Shown: piece by piece, positions 32,001 to 37,965 of the stretch
Layout of the letters: each line of letters begins with the position of its first letter
Numbering within the stretch: position 1 is the first letter of the stretch
Program-made: the position numbers and the translations under genes
The notes under the pieces: generated by a model
Database searches by the model: none
Told to the model about the DNA's origin: nothing
The model's input: the letters and a program-made list of their open reading frames with translations, nothing else
NCBI GenBank assembly: GCA_963678275.1
Contig: OY782765.1
Location: forward strand, 6,820,001 to 6,884,000
DNA length: 64,000 bases
From: G963677445 sp963678275
GTDB lineage: Bacteria; Bacteroidota; Ignavibacteria; Ignavibacteriales; Melioribacteraceae
Direction: 5' to 3'

Positions 32001-35000
32001 ATCACTGACAGACAATGTAACAAGAGCGACAGTATATGATACCTCAACAGTCCATGTATTGGATGTCAACCGTGAACCATACTTTACAGCGGTAATTGGT
32101 GAAGAAACAATAAATGAAAACCAGTATTATGAATTCCAGTACACCGGTGATGATCCTGATAACCATCCACTTACATTCGCTCTCGCTTCACAGGCAGTGG
32201 GCGATATGGCGATAACCGGAGCGGGACTCTTCACCTGGACACCAACTTTTGAAGAAGCCGGAGACTATGAAGTAATCGTATCACTGACCGATAATGTAAC
32301 AAGAGCGACAGTCTATGATACTTCAACAATCCATGTATTGGATGTAAACCGTGAGCCATACTTCACAGCGGTAATTGGTGAAGAAACGATAAATGAAAAC
32401 CAGTATTATGAATTCCAGTACACCGGAGATGATCCTGATAATCATCCGTTGACATTCGCGTTAGCTTCGCAGGCAGTGGGCGATATGGCGATAACCGGAG
32501 CAGGTCTCTTCACCTGGACACCAACCTTTGAAGAAGCCGGAGACTATGAAGTAATCGTATCACTGACCGATAATGTTACCAGGGCTACAGTATATGATAC
32601 CTCAACAATCCATGTATTGGATGTAAACCGTGAGCCATACTTCACAGCGGTAATTGGTGAAGAAACGATAAATGAAAACCAGTATTATGAATTCCAGTAC
32701 ACCGGTGATGATCCTGATAATCATCCATTGACATTCGCGTTAGCTTCACAGGCAGTGGGTGATATGGCGATAACCGGAGCGGGACTCTTCACATGGACAC
32801 CAACTTTTGAAGAAGCCGGAGACTATGAAGTAATCGTATCACTGACCGATAATGTTACAAGAGCGACAGTATATGATACCTCAACAGTCCATGTATTGGA
32901 TGTCAACCGTGAACCATACTTTACAGCGGTAATTGGTGAAGAAACAATAAATGAAAACCAGTATTATGAATTCCAGTACACCGGAGATGATCCTGATAAT
33001 CATCCATTGACATTCGCGTTAGCTTCGCAGGCAGTGGGCGATATGGCGATAACCGGCGCGGGACTATTTACCTGGACGCCAACTTTTGAGGAAGCCGGAG
33101 ACTATGAAATAATCGTATCACTGACAGACAATGTAACAAGAGCGACAGTATATGATACCTCAACAGTCCATGTGCTCAATGTAAACCGTGAGCCATACTT
33201 CACGAGTGTAATTGGTGATACCACAATTATTGAAACAGAAGCATTTGAATTCCAGTATGATGGAGAGGACCCTGATAATAATCCTCTTACATTTACTCTT
33301 GTTTCAACTCCTGTTGGTAATATGCAGATTACACAGGAGGGACTTTTTACCTGGACGCCTACCACAGAAATGGCTGGTGATTATGAAGTTATTGTAGCCA
33401 TGAATGACGCCGCAACCCGCGCTGTTGTTTATGATACATCAAACATCCATGTCCTTGATTCTAACCAGCCTCCATATTTCACTGCTGTGATTGGAGAAGA
33501 GACAATAAACGAAAATGATTATTTTGAATTCCAGTATACCGGTGAAGACCCGAATTCTGATCCTGTAACATTTGCCCTCATGTCGAATCCTGTTGGTGAT
33601 ATGATGATTACCGATGCAGGACTCTTTACATGGACTCCCAACTATACAATGGCCGGAGATTATGATGTAATTGTAGCCTTAAGTGACAATGTTACAAGGG
33701 ATGTTGTTTATGATACATCAGTAATTCATGTATCAAATGTCAACCTGATGCCTTATTTTACATCGGTATTACCGGATACAACGATTAAAGAGCATTTTTC
33801 ACTATCATATCAATATCAGGGAGAAGACCCCGATAATGGCGAGCTGACATTCAGTCTGGTGACACAGCCGGTTGGAAATATGCAGCTTACCACTGGTGGA
33901 CTATTCACCTGGACACCGACCTTTACAAGCGCCGGGGAATATGAAATAATTGTTGCGTTAAGTGACAATACAACCCGCGCGGTTATCTATGACACAGCCA
34001 TGGTAACAGTAATTGACGTTGATGTAACAGTTCTTAATCCCCAGGGTAATAATGTGATTCCTGCCGCGACAACATTCGAAATCTGGTGGGAAGCTATCAA
34101 TCTTGATATGGTGAAAATTGAATACAGAACCGCATCCGGTGAAGACTGGATACTTATTGCTGATAGTGTAGCCGCTGATAATAATATTACTTCCGCACCG
34201 GAAACAATGGTTTCAGGCAATGTTAAAGCTGCTCCGAAAGGCGCCGATCCTGAATCAGCGGGAGTTGTAAGTGTTGATCAGAAAGGACGTACCAATGCTC
34301 CGACCGGCGGCGGCGGAAGAGAAATCACAGGTATCTACCAGTGGGTTGTTCCCAATACACCATCAACAACATGCCGTGTAAGAATATCTGATATTGACGA
34401 TCCGGCAAATTATGATCTGAGTAACAGTGATTTTACGATCACCGATCCTCTGCCGATGACAATGTCAACCGATGACATAGTCGCTGCTCCCGGAGACAGT
34501 GTTGATATCCCGATCAATGTTGTCAACTTTAACAACGTCGCGAGCATGCATATCATTATGAATTTTGATGAAGATGTTCTTGACTGGGGTCGTGTTGTCG
34601 CGATAAATCCGAATCTTATCACCGCGCAGGTTTCAATAAATGACGGATCGATTACTATCGACTGGAGCAATCCGGTAGGTGTAACGATTCCGGATGGCAA
34701 TATTGCCATGCTGCGTGTAGAATATGACAGTAGTATTACCGACCTCGACTTTGATGAGAACAATAACTTTATCCGTGATCCCGAAGGATTTGATTATACT
34801 GTTAACTATATCGATGGAAGTGTGATGCTTGTAGCGCCTCAGCCTCCGCAGCTCGTATTCCCGGCAAACGGACAGAAAGACCTGCCGCGCGCCTTCAGCA
34901 TGGTCTGGGAAGCTGTTTATGGAGCTGATTCCTACAGAGCACAGATCGCCACTGATGCGGGAATGACAAACATCATTGTTGATACTGTGGTTACAAATCC

Positions 35001-36108
35001 GAACTTTATTATTAGAAATCTTAGTTACCTGACACCATATTACTGGCGGGTTAGCGCTACGAACGCTTCAGGAACGAGCAACTGGTCGGCCAAATGGGTA
35101 TTTACAACTGAATGGAAAGTCGATTTCGCGAATGTTCAGCCGGGCAGTAAAGTGCTTCCGGTCGGCGAAGCCGGTGGATTCAGAGGACAGATTCTTGTTC
35201 AGGGACTGACCAATGGAACAGGCGCCGGCGAAGGAATCACAGCCTGGGTTGGTATAAGTAAAGAAAATACCCCGCCATACGAATGGGCCGATTCACTCTG
35301 GACACAATGTTACTTCCTCCAGGATGTCGGCAATATGGATGAGTATATTGCTTACCTGGGAGCTACCCTTGAAATGGGAACCTACTTCTACGCGACCAAA
35401 TTCAGAGTTGGAGAAGGAAGCTCATGGTATGGAGGCTGGAATGCCAATGGCGGCGGTCTCTGGAACGGAACCGGTAATGTTTCCGGTGTTCTGGTTGTTA
35501 CCTGGCATCCCATATTCAAACCGACACAGCTTAGAGCGCAGGCGCAGGAAATTGGCAGAGTATTCCTTAGCTGGATCGATAATGCTGAAAATGAAACTGG
35601 TTACACCGTTGAAAGAAAACTTGGCGATACTACAATTGCCGGACAGTATGAGGAAATTGCTTCATTGGAAGCAAACTCTCAAACTTATCTTGATACAACT
35701 GTTTCAACCGATTCTGTAAAATACACTTACCGGGTACAGGCATTCAATGCCGATACAGTTTCAGATTACAGTAATCTCGCGATTGTCTCTGTACTTACAA
35801 AGATAGAGGTTGTTGATCTTATACCGGATGAGTACTCATTAAGCCAGAACTATCCTAATCCGTTTAACCCTTCCACAAAGGTTAAATATGGAATTCCCGC
35901 TGAAAGCCGTGTCAAGCTTGTTATATACAACTCACTTGGCGAAGTGGTAACCACAGCAGTGAATGAAGTTCAGAAAGCAGGCACCTACATTCTTGAATGG
36001 GATGCAGGCCGACTCGCTTCTGGTGTATATATCTACTCACTCTATGCTGAGGAACTTGACGGTGAAGGAAACTTCTCAAGCATAAAGAAAATGATACTTC
36101 TGAAATAA
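20095..36108 (+). CDS. 5337-residue T9SS repeat protein (cohesin, PNGGE and Ig-like arrays)
   Basis: The start is put at ATG 20095 because a signal peptide (MRKLITVIFVLFSWASVVLA-Q) begins there; an upstream in-frame TTG at 20068 has no support. The protein alternates 11 cohesin-like domains (EIGAITLRIEYDP type) with 19 recognisable PNGGExW modules plus one degraded one, up to about residue 3150. Sixteen Ig-like domains of about 93 residues follow (3155-4640), of which the middle 11 are near-identical (3340-4362). Then come the degraded PNGGE module with a Gly-rich insert, the last cohesin (about 4782-4914), an FN3 domain, an unrecognised Trp/Gly-rich domain (about 5006-5143), another FN3, and the T9SS sorting domain (LSQNYPNPFNPST). 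It must be an extended fibre-like surface or released protein; adhesion is likely but the ligand is unknown. Confidence 0.9.
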   Translation: MRKLITVIFVLFSWASVVLAQNATVKVADIENAVAGDSIVIPVTAVDLNDVGVVTININYDQGVLTGGRILNVNSAFDAPTVNVADGQISFSYFGFVGLNIGTDKLFDVKMKYVGTPDDGKSDLVFDGSTQITDPLGTPINVDFQNGSVSPFPILLTAPDGGEVWQSGTVQNITWETYQIDNIKIEYSTDNGAQWNEIIASTSSDGGTYAWTVPNTPSAQALVRITDVLNAGSTDQSSAVFSITEQPEINLTSPNGGETWVTGTQHSITWSSAGITNVKIEYRINDSDPWREVAASAAAAGGSYTWTIPSTPSTEAKVRVSDADNAAVTDISENYFTITDPYVTVLSPNGGETWAAGSAHDIKWTSLGIENVKIEYKHAGLADWTVISNSTSAATGSYSWTVPAEQATDAKVRITDVDNAAYSDESDAAFSITFVELTIGNLQNITPGTEVTVPVDIKKLYEAGAITLKIDYDETNVNFIEATNINSQISGAQINAADGFINISWNSLTGATIEDARLLDLKFTFNGTPNDGKSDLTFVNGSNEISDLVGNPLSATYNDGSITPYQLLLTAPDGGEVWQVGQSYDIEWETFESPNNALYYSTDNGQSWILIEELGGPRNSTYGWTIPNTPTSQALVKVVDMDNNTISDQSDAAFTIAEEATISVTAPNGGENWIVGDQENITWSSVSVTNVKLEYSINGTDWIEIIAGTPAAAGSYAWTIPDNPSAQALVKVTSVEDGTVSDQSDAVFNILAPSIAVTSPNGGETWVTNSTHDITWNSVGVENVKIEYDPGSAVGGGREWTVVTASVPAAAGTYSWQLPPFVTSQGRIRITAVEDGTISDVSDTFFDVVNIELAIGNDENVKPGDEIIIPVDGKYLFDIGSMTLKIDYDETEMTFVEALNVNNNINTALINSDGNVVTLSWQNIAGTTIADAKLFDMKFQYTAGPSGGGSDLEFVEAETEITDINANILGLTSNNGQVTPFPLLLTAPDGGEVWQAASEHNITWESYNIGTVLIEYSTNNGGNWSTVETGVAGNSYAWTIPATTTSQALVRVTDSDNAGVSDQSDAVFTIADQPTLTLTAPNGGENWLAGTQENITWSSVDVIDVKLEYSINNGADWIEIIASASAAAGSYLWTIPDAPTAQALVRATAVENGAVTDQSDAVFNIIQPSITVLSPNGGELWIGGSAHNITWNSVGVGNVKIEFSPDGSGGTFTTVNESVTASTGSYEWILPQNETTNGIIKISSVEDNTINDLSDNVFSIEKVKITIEPLQDIKPDQIIELPVYALNLLETGSITLKIDYDEAVMTFSEAVNIDPQFSNALITDNNGQINVSWFSLQGATVADGKLFDLEFTYNGTPASGQTDLTFISGENEIADIAGNPLASVYNDGYVKPYPLLLVVPNGGELWQIGADELITWQSYEVNNAKLEYSTDNGNNWLEIIASTPAAGGSYSWTIPDAPTSEALVRIKNFDQQEYFDTSDDVFTIAAEQTLQLTTPNGGEEWLVGSQQAITWQSANVENIKLEYRPSSGVAWITIENSIPAINGTYNWTVPDDPTTTAEVQITSVENPGLADNSDNVFSILAPFVTVTQPNGGENWEVGQEYNITWNSLGVENVKLAYRINDLSPWFEITQSVPASDGSFTWMAPDVPTTEAKIQISSTTASEITDITDGYFTISAPQALSISAGDVQGTPGENVIVPFNVTAFNEIGAITLEIEYNSDMLSFVGAQNINDEVQGIIFNQSPEGNSVSVSWFDNVAPFDGANIGDGKIFDLEFAYNGGAADITFNENESEIADLLGSPLDVVYNNGSVNSSVNQYIALLLPNGGENWEVGSEQTVKWLSGGLNDINIYLRTTENGTWDLLTTVASATGEYTFEIPNEPTEEARMKVESVDNQTISDISDNVFTILSNLSLVVMQPNGGENWIVGTQEEIKWQSTGFENVKIDYRTSIGGQWIEIIASHPAASGTYLWTIPDAPTDDATIKVSDAANPDYFDISDFPFTISQPLPLSMTIGSVQGIPTQNVTIPVEATSFNEIGAITLRIEYDPQLLEFVNYSNLNPEISATIINNNQEEGVLLASWFDSAPPYNGANIGDGKLFDMEFTYNGGNAAVVFNTDETELSDLIGNPLQTSLIDGGVTSSVGEYITIIKPNGGEEFTAGEIAEIMWVTQGVATFDIEYSTDNGGNWNYIEQNFAPVDMAYQWAVPNTPTENAIIRVSSSTQPAINDKSDNVFTINEPDPLSIIAGEISGVPGTEVIVPFTSVSFFDIGAVTLRIEYDPAVLSFITSEEVNPELDGAIFNESPDGDAVLVSWFDNVPPYDGANIGNGTLFNLKFNYIGGTTNLLFNESESEIADLLGTPLNVVYDNGSVSSSQGEYVVLTSPNGGESWQSGSLHDIKWLSGGVNNVKLEYTVNNGGQWTEIAQNVAAADEIFSWLVPNEVSDEAKVRITSMENGNIADESDAFFSILPSGPITLTLTDVTGVPGQPVVASLDVSGFVEIGAITLRIEYNPDMLDFIQAINVDPEVQSIIVNEAADGDAVLVSWFDNVPPYDGANIGEGKMLDLEFTYNGGNTGLDFNLDVSELADVMGNPVAATYNNGSVSSGVGEYLVLTRPNGGEEFAGNTLEQISWLSEGVNNIKIEYTDGAGRNTFVIANSVPAAGGSFEWLVPNAPSNNAKVIITSLDNSQITDESDNPFTILQAGTLTLTLPDLVLNPGDNAVLPLTAENFAGVGAVTLKIKYNPSILEYTSVSDIHSELTSAIINQEDDAILVSWFDSEPPYNGANIGDDKLFDLNFNYQGGEVSVVFDEETSEIADVNGEPVTVNYNNGSVTSAVDKYIVVEMPNGGEIWDAGFVKEIQWQSSLINNVKIEYRTGENNSWIPIVENVPAADGSFNWTIPNTPTDQARVRISDADGSGTEDISNAVFTINPAGDLKLIAGEVVGNPNTEIVVPFNAENFLDIGAVTLRIEYDSLLLGFTGVEWVNDEIGTAIFNEAPEGGAVLVSWFDNIPPYDGANIGTAGIFNLKFNYKGGYTDVTFNEQASELANSQGDPVQVSYAPGSVSTTSDKYLFVTRPDGGETFAGDTFEKIEWTSEGIENVKIEYSTNNGTDWNLISTSTPAANGEFLWQVANVNTNEALVKVTSWGADPISDVSDGTFNIVYVNAAPQFVTVIGDTTINEGEAFEFQYEGFDFNAHPLSFTLVSQPVGNMQLTPEGLFSWTPGFEAAGEYEVIVSLFDNVNRATVYDTSKINVTDVNQPPYFAAVIGDTTINENEEFTFRYLGTDPDLDPVIFTLISDPVGNMQFTPQGQFSWTPTFEEAGDYDIIVSLSDNISREVVYDTSTIHVLDVNREPYFTAVIGEETINENQYYEFQYTGDDPDNHPLTFALASQAVGDMAITGAGLFTWTPTFEEAGDYEVIVSLTDNVTRATVYDTSTVHVLDVNREPYFTAVIGEETINENQYYEFQYTGDDPDNHPLTFALASQAVGDMAITGAGLFTWTPTYEEAGDYEVIVSLTDNVTRATVYDTSTVHVLDVNREPYFTAVIGEETINENQYYEFQYTGDDPDNHPLTFALASQAVGNMAITGAGLFTWTPTYEEAGDYEVIVSLTDNVTRATVYDTSTVHVLDVNREPYFTAVIGEETINENQYYEFQYTGDDPDNHPLTFALASQAVGDMAITGAGLFTWTPTFEEAGDYEVIVSLTDNVTRATVYDTSTIHVLDVNREPYFTAVIGEETINENQYYEFQYTGDDPDNHSLTFALASQAVGDMAITGAGLFTWTPTFEEAGDYEVIVSLTDNVTRATVYDTSTVHVLDVNREPYFIAVIGEETINENQYYEFQYTGDDPDNHPLTFALASQAVGDMAITGAGLFTWTPTFEEAGDYEVIVSLTDNVTRATVYDTSTIHVLDVNREPYFTAVIGEETINENQYYEFQYTGDDPDNHPLTFALASQAVGDMAITGAGLFTWTPTFEEAGDYEVIVSLTDNVTRATVYDTSTVHVLDVNREPYFTAVIGEETINENQYYEFQYTGDDPDNHPLTFALASQAVGDMAITGAGLFTWTPTFEEAGDYEVIVSLTDNVTRATVYDTSTIHVLDVNREPYFTAVIGEETINENQYYEFQYTGDDPDNHPLTFALASQAVGDMAITGAGLFTWTPTFEEAGDYEVIVSLTDNVTRATVYDTSTIHVLDVNREPYFTAVIGEETINENQYYEFQYTGDDPDNHPLTFALASQAVGDMAITGAGLFTWTPTFEEAGDYEVIVSLTDNVTRATVYDTSTVHVLDVNREPYFTAVIGEETINENQYYEFQYTGDDPDNHPLTFALASQAVGDMAITGAGLFTWTPTFEEAGDYEIIVSLTDNVTRATVYDTSTVHVLNVNREPYFTSVIGDTTIIETEAFEFQYDGEDPDNNPLTFTLVSTPVGNMQITQEGLFTWTPTTEMAGDYEVIVAMNDAATRAVVYDTSNIHVLDSNQPPYFTAVIGEETINENDYFEFQYTGEDPNSDPVTFALMSNPVGDMMITDAGLFTWTPNYTMAGDYDVIVALSDNVTRDVVYDTSVIHVSNVNLMPYFTSVLPDTTIKEHFSLSYQYQGEDPDNGELTFSLVTQPVGNMQLTTGGLFTWTPTFTSAGEYEIIVALSDNTTRAVIYDTAMVTVIDVDVTVLNPQGNNVIPAATTFEIWWEAINLDMVKIEYRTASGEDWILIADSVAADNNITSAPETMVSGNVKAAPKGADPESAGVVSVDQKGRTNAPTGGGGREITGIYQWVVPNTPSTTCRVRISDIDDPANYDLSNSDFTITDPLPMTMSTDDIVAAPGDSVDIPINVVNFNNVASMHIIMNFDEDVLDWGRVVAINPNLITAQVSINDGSITIDWSNPVGVTIPDGNIAMLRVEYDSSITDLDFDENNNFIRDPEGFDYTVNYIDGSVMLVAPQPPQLVFPANGQKDLPRAFSMVWEAVYGADSYRAQIATDAGMTNIIVDTVVTNPNFIIRNLSYLTPYYWRVSATNASGTSNWSAKWVFTTEWKVDFANVQPGSKVLPVGEAGGFRGQILVQGLTNGTGAGEGITAWVGISKENTPPYEWADSLWTQCYFLQDVGNMDEYIAYLGATLEMGTYFYATKFRVGEGSSWYGGWNANGGGLWNGTGNVSGVLVVTWHPIFKPTQLRAQAQEIGRVFLSWIDNAENETGYTVERKLGDTTIAGQYEEIASLEANSQTYLDTTVSTDSVKYTYRVQAFNADTVSDYSNLAIVSVLTKIEVVDLIPDEYSLSQNYPNPFNPSTKVKYGIPAESRVKLVIYNSLGEVVTTAVNEVQKAGTYILEWDAGRLASGVYIYSLYAEELDGEGNFSSIKKMILLK
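30112..33180 (+). repeat. Eleven tandem 279-bp coding repeats
   Basis: Eleven direct repeats of exactly 279 bp (93 codons) with no spacer, starting at 30112, 30391, 30670 and so on to 32902. Each begins VNREPYF and contains INENQYYEFQY and GAGLFTWTP. Amino-acid changes are few: VGN for VGD in copy 3, NHS in copy 5, YFI in copy 6, YEI in copy 11. Synonymous differences are arranged as a mosaic: blocks such as GTGCTCGACGTA versus GTATTGGATGTA recur in different copies. Diverged copies flank the array, two before and three after. Confidence 0.97.
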
Positions 36109-36126
36109 AAAAGAAATCTTTTAATG

Positions 36127-36165
36127 AATGGGAGCCGTAAATTATATTTACGGCTCCCATTTTTT
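36127..36165 (+). terminator. Rho-independent terminator of the giant surface gene
   Basis: A perfect 15-bp stem (36127-36141 with 36147-36161), a TTATA loop and a T-run from 36160 on, 18 nt after the stop codon at 36108. It is symmetric enough to work in both directions. Confidence 0.93.
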
Positions 36166-36178
36166 ATATGTAATGATC

Positions 36179-36207
36179 TTGACAAACCGAAAGAAAAAGT
36201 TTAAATT
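36179..36207 (+). promoter_or_regulatory. Sigma-70-like promoter of the tRNA-Pro gene
   Basis: A perfect TTGACA (36179-36184), a 17-bp spacer and TAAATT (36202-36207), with the mature tRNA 5' end 30 bp further on at 36238. Spacing and position are ideal. Confidence 0.7.
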
Positions 36208-36237
36208 AATAGTTCGTTTATATTTTGATTTGTTGCA

Positions 36238-36312
36238 CGGGGCGTAGCGTAGTCCGGTTAGCGCGCCTGCTTTGGGAGCAGGAGGTCGCAGGTTCGAATC
36301 CTGCCGCCCCGA
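36238..36312 (+). tRNA. tRNA-Pro (anticodon TGG)
   Basis: A 75-nt cloverleaf. The acceptor CGGGGCG pairs with CGCCCCG (36305-36311) with discriminator A at 36312. The anticodon stem CCTGC/GCAGG carries the loop TTTGGGA, giving TGG. The T arm GCAGGTTCGAATCCTGC is canonical. CCA is not encoded. Confidence 0.96.
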
Positions 36313-36343
36313 CAGAGTTTTTTGAAAGATTGATTGTTGATGT

Positions 36344-36434
36344 GCGGTTAGCGCGTCCCCGACTAAAAGGAAGTCGGGAAGGTCGCAGGCTCCCCCGGCG
36401 GGATGCCTTCGGCAGATTCCTGCCGCCCTCGACA
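36344..36434 (+). pseudogene. tRNA-like remnant with an insertion in the T arm
   Basis: About 30 bp after tRNA-Pro the sequence again reads GCGGTTAGCGCG (D arm), an anticodon-like hairpin (CCCGACT, loop AAAAGGA, AGTCGGG) and GGTCGCAGG, then ends in CCTGCCGCCCTCGACA like the tRNA-Pro 3' half. The T loop is replaced by about 25 extra GC-rich bases, and no matching 5' acceptor strand is present. It looks like a decayed, rearranged tRNA copy, not a working tRNA. Confidence 0.6.
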
Positions 36435-36473
36435 AAAAAGCTTCTTTGAAAGTTTGAAATGATTTTACCTGAT

Positions 36474-36505
36474 ATCCTCTTATTATTGACCGGAGGATTT
36501 TTTTT
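36474..36505 (+). terminator. Rho-independent terminator after the tRNA-Pro unit
   Basis: A 6-bp stem (ATCCTC at 36474-36479 with GAGGAT at 36493-36498) followed by eight T residues (36498-36505), located after tRNA-Pro and its remnant and before the next tRNA. Confidence 0.65.
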
Positions 36506-36581
36506 GAATCATTAGTTCATTGATTTTTTGAATCGACAACATTGAATTTATAAAAAATTTTACTTACGTTGTAAGAGATGA

Positions 36582-36655
36582 GCGCCAGTAGCTCAACCGG
36601 ACAGAGCAACGGCCTTCTAAGCCGTAGGTTAGAGGTTCGAGTCCTCTCTGGCGTA
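36582..36655 (+). tRNA. tRNA-Arg (anticodon TCT)
   Basis: A 74-nt cloverleaf. Acceptor GCGCCAG pairs with CTGGCGT (G-T at the first pair) with discriminator A at 36655. The anticodon stem ACGGC/GCCGT holds loop CTTCTAA, giving TCT. The T arm has GGTTCGAGTCC. CCA is not encoded. Confidence 0.96.
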
Positions 36656-36668
36656 CTTTTCCATATAT

Positions 36669-36746
36669 GGTGGGAGTAGCTCAGTTGGTTAGAGCATCTG
36701 GTTGTGGCCCAGAAGGCCGAGGGTTCAAATCCCTTCTCTCACCCCA
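36669..36746 (+). tRNA. tRNA-His (anticodon GTG)
   Basis: Cloverleaf with the extra 5' G of tRNA-His (36669) facing C at 36743. Acceptor GTGGGAG pairs with CTCTCAC; the anticodon stem TCTGG/CCAGA carries loop TTGTGGC, giving GTG. CCA follows at 36744-36746. It begins 13 nt after tRNA-Arg, so the two are probably co-transcribed. Confidence 0.96.
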
Positions 36747-36752
36747 TTTCAT

Positions 36753-36829
36753 GGCCCTATGGTGTAACTGGTTAACACATCGCCCTTTCAAGGCGAAGAG
36801 TACGGGTTCGAGTCCCGTTAGGGTCACCA
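36753..36829 (+). tRNA. tRNA-Glu (anticodon TTC), copy 1
   Basis: Cloverleaf with acceptor GGCCCTA/TAGGGTC, anticodon stem TCGCC/GGCGA and loop CTTTCAA (TTC), T arm CGGGTTCGAGTCCCG. The discriminator A at 36826 is followed by CCA (36827-36829). Confidence 0.96.
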
Positions 36830-36858
36830 TCTTGTTCAATTGTTGTCAGATTCATTAT

Positions 36859-36932
36859 GGCCCTATGGTGTAACTGGTTAACACATCGCCCTTTCAAGGC
36901 GAAGAGTACGGGTTCGAGTCCCGTTAGGGTCA
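36859..36932 (+). tRNA. tRNA-Glu (anticodon TTC), copy 2
   Basis: Identical over 74 nt to the copy at 36753-36826, 32 nt downstream of it, but without an encoded CCA. A recent tandem duplication. Confidence 0.96.
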
Positions 36933-36965
36933 CTACCATCCAAAATAACCCTCCAGGCTTTAATT

Positions 36966-37775
36966 ATGCTTAAAAAAATAACTGAAAACTCGGAAATATT
37001 AGCGGCTAATAACAGTTATGTAACTCCCGAAGGAAAATCAGGAATATTTCTTACTCCCTCCCTTACATTTTATTACAAATTATTTCGTATTGTTTTTTAC
37101 TCAAACCGAAAGGTTAAAAAGGGTTATTATGACGGAATTAATTGGGCAGAGTCTTCACTTGATATAAAAAACAGGCTCGAGGAATCAGGGGTTAAGTTTT
37201 CAATTTCCGGTCTGGAAAATCTAAGAGATATCAAAGCGCCGGTTGTATTTGTCTCCAATCATATGAGCACGCTTGAAACCATGATTCTTCCCGGAATTAT
37301 CCAGCCTGTTATGGATGTGACATTTATTGTTAAAAGGGAACTGACAACTTATCCGCTTTTCGGACCTATTCTTAAATCAAGGGACCCGATTGTTGTCGGA
37401 CGGGAAAACCCGAGGGATGACCTTGTGGCAGTCTTTGGAGAGGGTAAAAAAATATTACAGCAGGGCAAATCGATTATCGTATTTCCACAGCGAACCAGGG
37501 TTCCATATTTTGATCCTTCAGAGTTTAATACGCTGGGTAACAAGCTCGCTGAAAAGAACAGCGTTCCTGTTATTCCTGTAGCATTGGTTACCGACGCCTG
37601 GGGGATAGGTAGTATGGTCAAAGAACTTGGTAAAATAGATACTTCCAAAACTGTTCATATCGCCTTTGGAAAGGTAATTCCTCCCGGAACCAATTCCGCG
37701 GTATCTCATTCAGCGACAAAAGAATTTATTGAGGCTAAATTCAGAGAATGGGGGAGAACAGATATTCTCAGGTGA
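36966..37775 (+). CDS. Lysophospholipid acyltransferase family protein (PlsC-like)
   Basis: A 269-residue acyltransferase of the PlsC/LPLAT superfamily, expected to transfer acyl chains to lysophospholipids or similar acceptors at the inner membrane. The first catalytic motif is NHMSTLE (98-104), the NHx4D motif with Glu in place of Asp. The second, normally FPEGTRS, reads FPQRTRVP (173-180). The segment VPVIPVAL matches the usual motif IV. The membrane-associated hydrophobicity is weak, and no N-terminal transmembrane helix is clear. It stands alone between the tRNA cluster and the TonB receptor. Both altered motifs suggest a subfamily with its own acceptor; loss of activity is less likely because the catalytic His is kept. 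Confidence 0.85.
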   Translation: MLKKITENSEILAANNSYVTPEGKSGIFLTPSLTFYYKLFRIVFYSNRKVKKGYYDGINWAESSLDIKNRLEESGVKFSISGLENLRDIKAPVVFVSNHMSTLETMILPGIIQPVMDVTFIVKRELTTYPLFGPILKSRDPIVVGRENPRDDLVAVFGEGKKILQQGKSIIVFPQRTRVPYFDPSEFNTLGNKLAEKNSVPVIPVALVTDAWGIGSMVKELGKIDTSKTVHIAFGKVIPPGTNSAVSHSATKEFIEAKFREWGRTDILR

Positions 37776-37965
37776 AATTTGTCGCTATCCTTAGCGGGGT
37801 GGCGCGCTTAAAAAAAAAGTTCATAAAAATCGTCATACAAATTACAGAAAAAGTTACCCTCCTATCCTTAACATTAATTTAATCGTGCCGTAATAATGAG
37901 TTAATATCCAGCTATTAAGTTTCCTTCCGTAAAATAAAAAAATATCTTTTGGAAGGAGATGTGAT

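Noticed and set aside
30112..33180. CRISPR array
   Set aside because: The repeats are 279 bp with no spacers and stay in one protein frame.
36148..36449. Open frames on both strands over the first tRNA
   Set aside because: They are translations of tRNA-Pro and its remnant; the same applies to the frame over tRNA-His and tRNA-Glu at 36667-36873.
37776..37965. Riboswitch (for example cobalamin) before the TonB receptor
   Set aside because: The 190-bp leader shows only a 5-bp stem (CGCTA/TAGCG) and an A-run; no known aptamer core is visible.
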